Below, in pieces: positions 4,391-6,275 of a stretch of 6,275 nucleotides of DNA. Position numbers and translations under genes: made by a program. Below the pieces are notes generated by a model that was given only the letters and a program-made list of their open reading frames with translations, was not told the DNA's origin and made no database searches. Position 1 is the first letter of the stretch; every line of letters starts with the position of its first letter. Source of the DNA: JBHIFB01 sp046760905 (GTDB taxonomy: Bacteria; Gemmatimonadota; CAZMKB01); the NCBI GenBank assembly GCA_046760905.1, contig JBHIFB010000162.1:1-6275 (forward strand), given 5' to 3'.

Positions 4391-5574
4391 TTCCGTCTTT
4401 CGAATTTACGAGAACTCCAGAGATCCGTTTTGCCCCCGGTATATACAATGATCTTGGCAGAATTATCGGGGAATTTGGCAGTACCGTTCTCGTCGTGACG
4501 GGTGAGAGCTCTCTTGCCAGGGCAGGCAAGATGGATGTCCTCGTTAAAGATTTCAGAAACAGATCGATCGATTTCTTTCACTTGATTGTTCATGGTGAGC
4601 CGACACCGGATCTGGTGGATGAAGCTGTTTCCAAGTTCGGGAAGAAGCAAATCGATGTGGTTCTGTCAATCGGCGGGGGGAGTGCTATCGATGCCGGAAA
4701 AGCCATCTCGGCCATGCTCCACAAAGATTCTTCCGTCTTCGATTTTCTCGAGGGCGTTGGATCCGGAAAGGAGCATGACGGAGTCAAGGTGCCGTTTATC
4801 GCGGTACCGACAACATCAGGTACGGGTAGTGAGGCGACTAAAAACGCCGTGTTGAGCCGGGTGGGCGCTGGTGGTTTCAAAAGATCGCTGCGGCATGACA
4901 ACCTCGTTCCAGATGTAGCCGTTATCGACCCGGAATTGATGCTCTCATGTCCTCCCGACATCACCGCCGTATGCGGCATGGACGCGTTCACCCAGCTCTT
5001 AGAATCCTACGTGTCGACAAAATCGACGCCTATCACAGATGCCCTCTCCCTCAGCGGATTGGTACATATCAAAGACAACCTGCTACAGGCCTGCATGACA
5101 GGGGCAAACCAGATTGAGGTGAGAGCCGGAATGGCTTACGCTTCCCTCCTCTCCGGAATCACTCTCGCGAACGCAGGCCTGGGAATAGTACACGGCTTCG
5201 CATCGTCTATCGGCGGCCTTTTTCACATCCCGCATGGTATAGTCTGTGGTACTCTCATGGGTCCGGCGAACGATGTTACTATCAATGCTATAAAAAGCGG
5301 CAATGAAAAAAGTAAGCTCTACCTTGAAAAATACGCAAAAGTTGGAGCCCTTCTCTCAGGATGTGATCCAAAGGACATCGACCTGTGTTGTAAGCGATTG
5401 ATCGAAACAATCTATGAGTGGACAGAGAAGCTGGAAATCCCCCTCCTGAGCGACTACGGCATAAGGACCTCAGACATAGACAGAATCATCGAGGAGACCG
5501 GCAACAAAAACAACCCTGTCAAGCTCGACCGCGAAGGGATGAAGGAGATACTATCAAGAAGGATACTATCTTAG
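4384..5574 (+). CDS. Iron-containing alcohol dehydrogenase (group III)
   Basis: This 396-residue protein has the usual full length for the family and should catalyse NAD(P)-dependent alcohol/aldehyde interconversion in the cytoplasm. The N-terminal Rossmann-like half has 'LSIGGGSAIDAGKAI' (GGGS at 97-100) and 'VPTTSGTGSE' (141-150). The C-terminal helical half carries the metal site: D200 in 'GMDAFTQLLESY', H270 in 'GIVHGF' and H284 in 'IPHGI'. The position that is the second histidine ligand in FucO is Q204 here. The histidine four residues after H270 in FucO is S274. This looks like the Q-type subfamily and not damage, and the metal might differ. The ATG lies within the end of the ABM gene with GGGGAG eight bases upstream, so translation is coupled. 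It faces the methionyl-tRNA synthetase gene convergently across 67 bases with no clear terminator hairpin. Substrate unknown. Confidence 0.93.
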   Translation: MVVPSFEFTRTPEIRFAPGIYNDLGRIIGEFGSTVLVVTGESSLARAGKMDVLVKDFRNRSIDFFHLIVHGEPTPDLVDEAVSKFGKKQIDVVLSIGGGSAIDAGKAISAMLHKDSSVFDFLEGVGSGKEHDGVKVPFIAVPTTSGTGSEATKNAVLSRVGAGGFKRSLRHDNLVPDVAVIDPELMLSCPPDITAVCGMDAFTQLLESYVSTKSTPITDALSLSGLVHIKDNLLQACMTGANQIEVRAGMAYASLLSGITLANAGLGIVHGFASSIGGLFHIPHGIVCGTLMGPANDVTINAIKSGNEKSKLYLEKYAKVGALLSGCDPKDIDLCCKRLIETIYEWTEKLEIPLLSDYGIRTSDIDRIIEETGNKNNPVKLDREGMKEILSRRILS

Positions 5575-5641
5575 CTGAGGGAATTGAATATCACAGACGA
5601 ACGTGCATTAACAATGCTGTATTACGATACCGCCGCAGCTA

Positions 5642-6275
5642 CTATTTCACAGGTTCCAACCGGGGAAAAAGCGCCTCACCCTTATTTACTTTTGTGCCAT
5701 CGCGCACGCCGTCCCATCTCTCGAGATCCTTGAGCGTAACCATGCTGAAACCGCCCTCCATACCTATCTGAGTCCACACCTCGAATGCCTTGGACGGCAT
5801 TATCGGCTTGGAGAGAATGGAGATGTGCCTCAGGGTTTCAACGAGGTTGTACAGGACTTCCTGGAGTTTTTCCTCCTTCGATTCATCCTTTGCTAGCTCC
5901 CACGGGGCATTCTCCTCGACATAGGTATCGGCTCTCTTGATGAGCTTCCACACTTCTGCACAGCCATTGTGCAGTTCGTAGGAGTCCATGTACCTCACAT
6001 ATTCTTTCCTGACCTCCCGAGCAGCAATCCGAAGCGGGTCATCATCCCGGAGCGAGGAAGGCCGTCTCACGATCCCATTCTGATACTTCACTACCATGCT
6101 GAGGACTCTGCTCAAAAGGTTCCCCAGTCCGTTTGCCAAATCAGCGTTGTACCTGTCAGTGAACCTTGACCATGAGAAATCTCCATCCTTCCCGCTCGGG
6201 ATCTCCCTTACCAGGAAATACCTCACAGCGGCTGCCCCGTAATCCCTCGTGATATCATTCGGATCTATCTCGGTG
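5642..6275 (-). CDS. metG: Methionyl-tRNA synthetase, C-terminal part (runs off the window)
   Basis: The last 210 residues of methionine-tRNA ligase are encoded on the minus strand; the frame is open through the window edge, so the true start and catalytic core are outside. The first visible residues, 'TEIDPNDITRDYGAAAVRYFLVREIPSGKDGDFS', are the conserved segment after the KMSKS loop and lead into the anticodon-binding helical bundle. 'FTDRYNADLANGLGNLLSR' holds the conserved asparagine. 'ENAPWELAKDE' holds the proline-tryptophan pair that reads the CAU anticodon. 'PIMPSKAFEVW' and the ending 'ALFPRLEPVK' close the core enzyme. No C-terminal Trbp111-type tRNA-binding domain follows, so this is the short form, or that domain is encoded separately. 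It is an essential single-copy gene and anchors this side as chromosomal backbone. The GTG at 6224-6226 is an internal valine codon and not a start. Confidence 0.95.
   Translation of the reverse strand, partial: TEIDPNDITRDYGAAAVRYFLVREIPSGKDGDFSWSRFTDRYNADLANGLGNLLSRVLSMVVKYQNGIVRRPSSLRDDDPLRIAAREVRKEYVRYMDSYELHNGCAEVWKLIKRADTYVEENAPWELAKDESKEEKLQEVLYNLVETLRHISILSKPIMPSKAFEVWTQIGMEGGFSMVTLKDLERWDGVRDGTKVNKGEALFPRLEPVK

Noticed and set aside
4590..4991. Minus-strand 133-residue frame inside the alcohol dehydrogenase gene
   Set aside because: It is an antisense shadow of a strongly conserved enzyme and has no recognisable domain or ribosome site.
5575..5641. Bidirectional terminator between the convergent dehydrogenase and metG genes
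   Set aside because: No stem of useful length followed by a T-run could be found on either strand in these 67 bases.

Overview
The window reads as the distal part of a chromosomal integron gene-cassette array (about 1 to 3930) joined to ordinary chromosomal genes (about 4030 to 6275). The organism is not identifiable with certainty. It is a bacterium with moderate GC, strong Shine-Dalgarno sites and a sedentary-integron style array. A 'CGDTPTGP' lipoprotein N-terminus and a small-membrane-protein cassette are reminiscent of uncultured FCB-type phyla (Latescibacteria, Eisenbacteria and similar), but this is only an impression. No integrase gene or attI site is visible. Either would be expected to the left of the window, or the array may be an integrase-less cluster (CALIN).

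Array layout. Six attC-like sites lie at 12-108, 681-776, 1490-1588, 2215-2322, 2896-2996 and 3317-3510. All are in the same orientation and end in a GTTA-type core. Cutting each core between G and TT gives these cassettes: (1) 103-770, an exported SnoaL/NTF2-like protein; (2) 771-1582, a PIN-domain toxin followed by a ribbon-helix-helix antitoxin; (3) 1583-2316, a lipoprotein with a jelly-roll, carbohydrate-binding-like domain; (4) 2317-2990, a second exported SnoaL-like protein; (5) 2991-3504, a 60-residue membrane protein; (6) from 3505, a 3'-truncated cysteine-synthase-like gene with no attC behind it. The left 11 bases are the tail of an earlier cassette.

Only the toxin-antitoxin cassette shows its own strong promoter. 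It has TTGACA and TATAAT hexamers spaced by exactly 17 bases. A perfect 22-bp palindrome overlaps the -10 box, and the predicted transcription start falls on the A of the toxin ATG, so the message is probably leaderless. The other cassettes have good ribosome-binding sites but no convincing promoter.

Right flank. A small antibiotic-biosynthesis-monooxygenase-fold protein (4082-4390) overlaps an iron-containing alcohol dehydrogenase (4384-5574), as a translationally coupled pair. The 3' two-fifths or so of a methionyl-tRNA synthetase gene runs convergently on the minus strand (5642 to beyond 6275). These look like stable chromosomal backbone. The array/backbone junction therefore lies between the cut-off cysteine synthase fragment and about 4030.

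No dramatic new machinery is evident. The most interesting points are the leaderless, palindrome-operated toxin-antitoxin cassette, the aberrantly long or composite attC behind the small membrane protein, the broken last cassette, and the bias of the cargo towards exported or membrane proteins.
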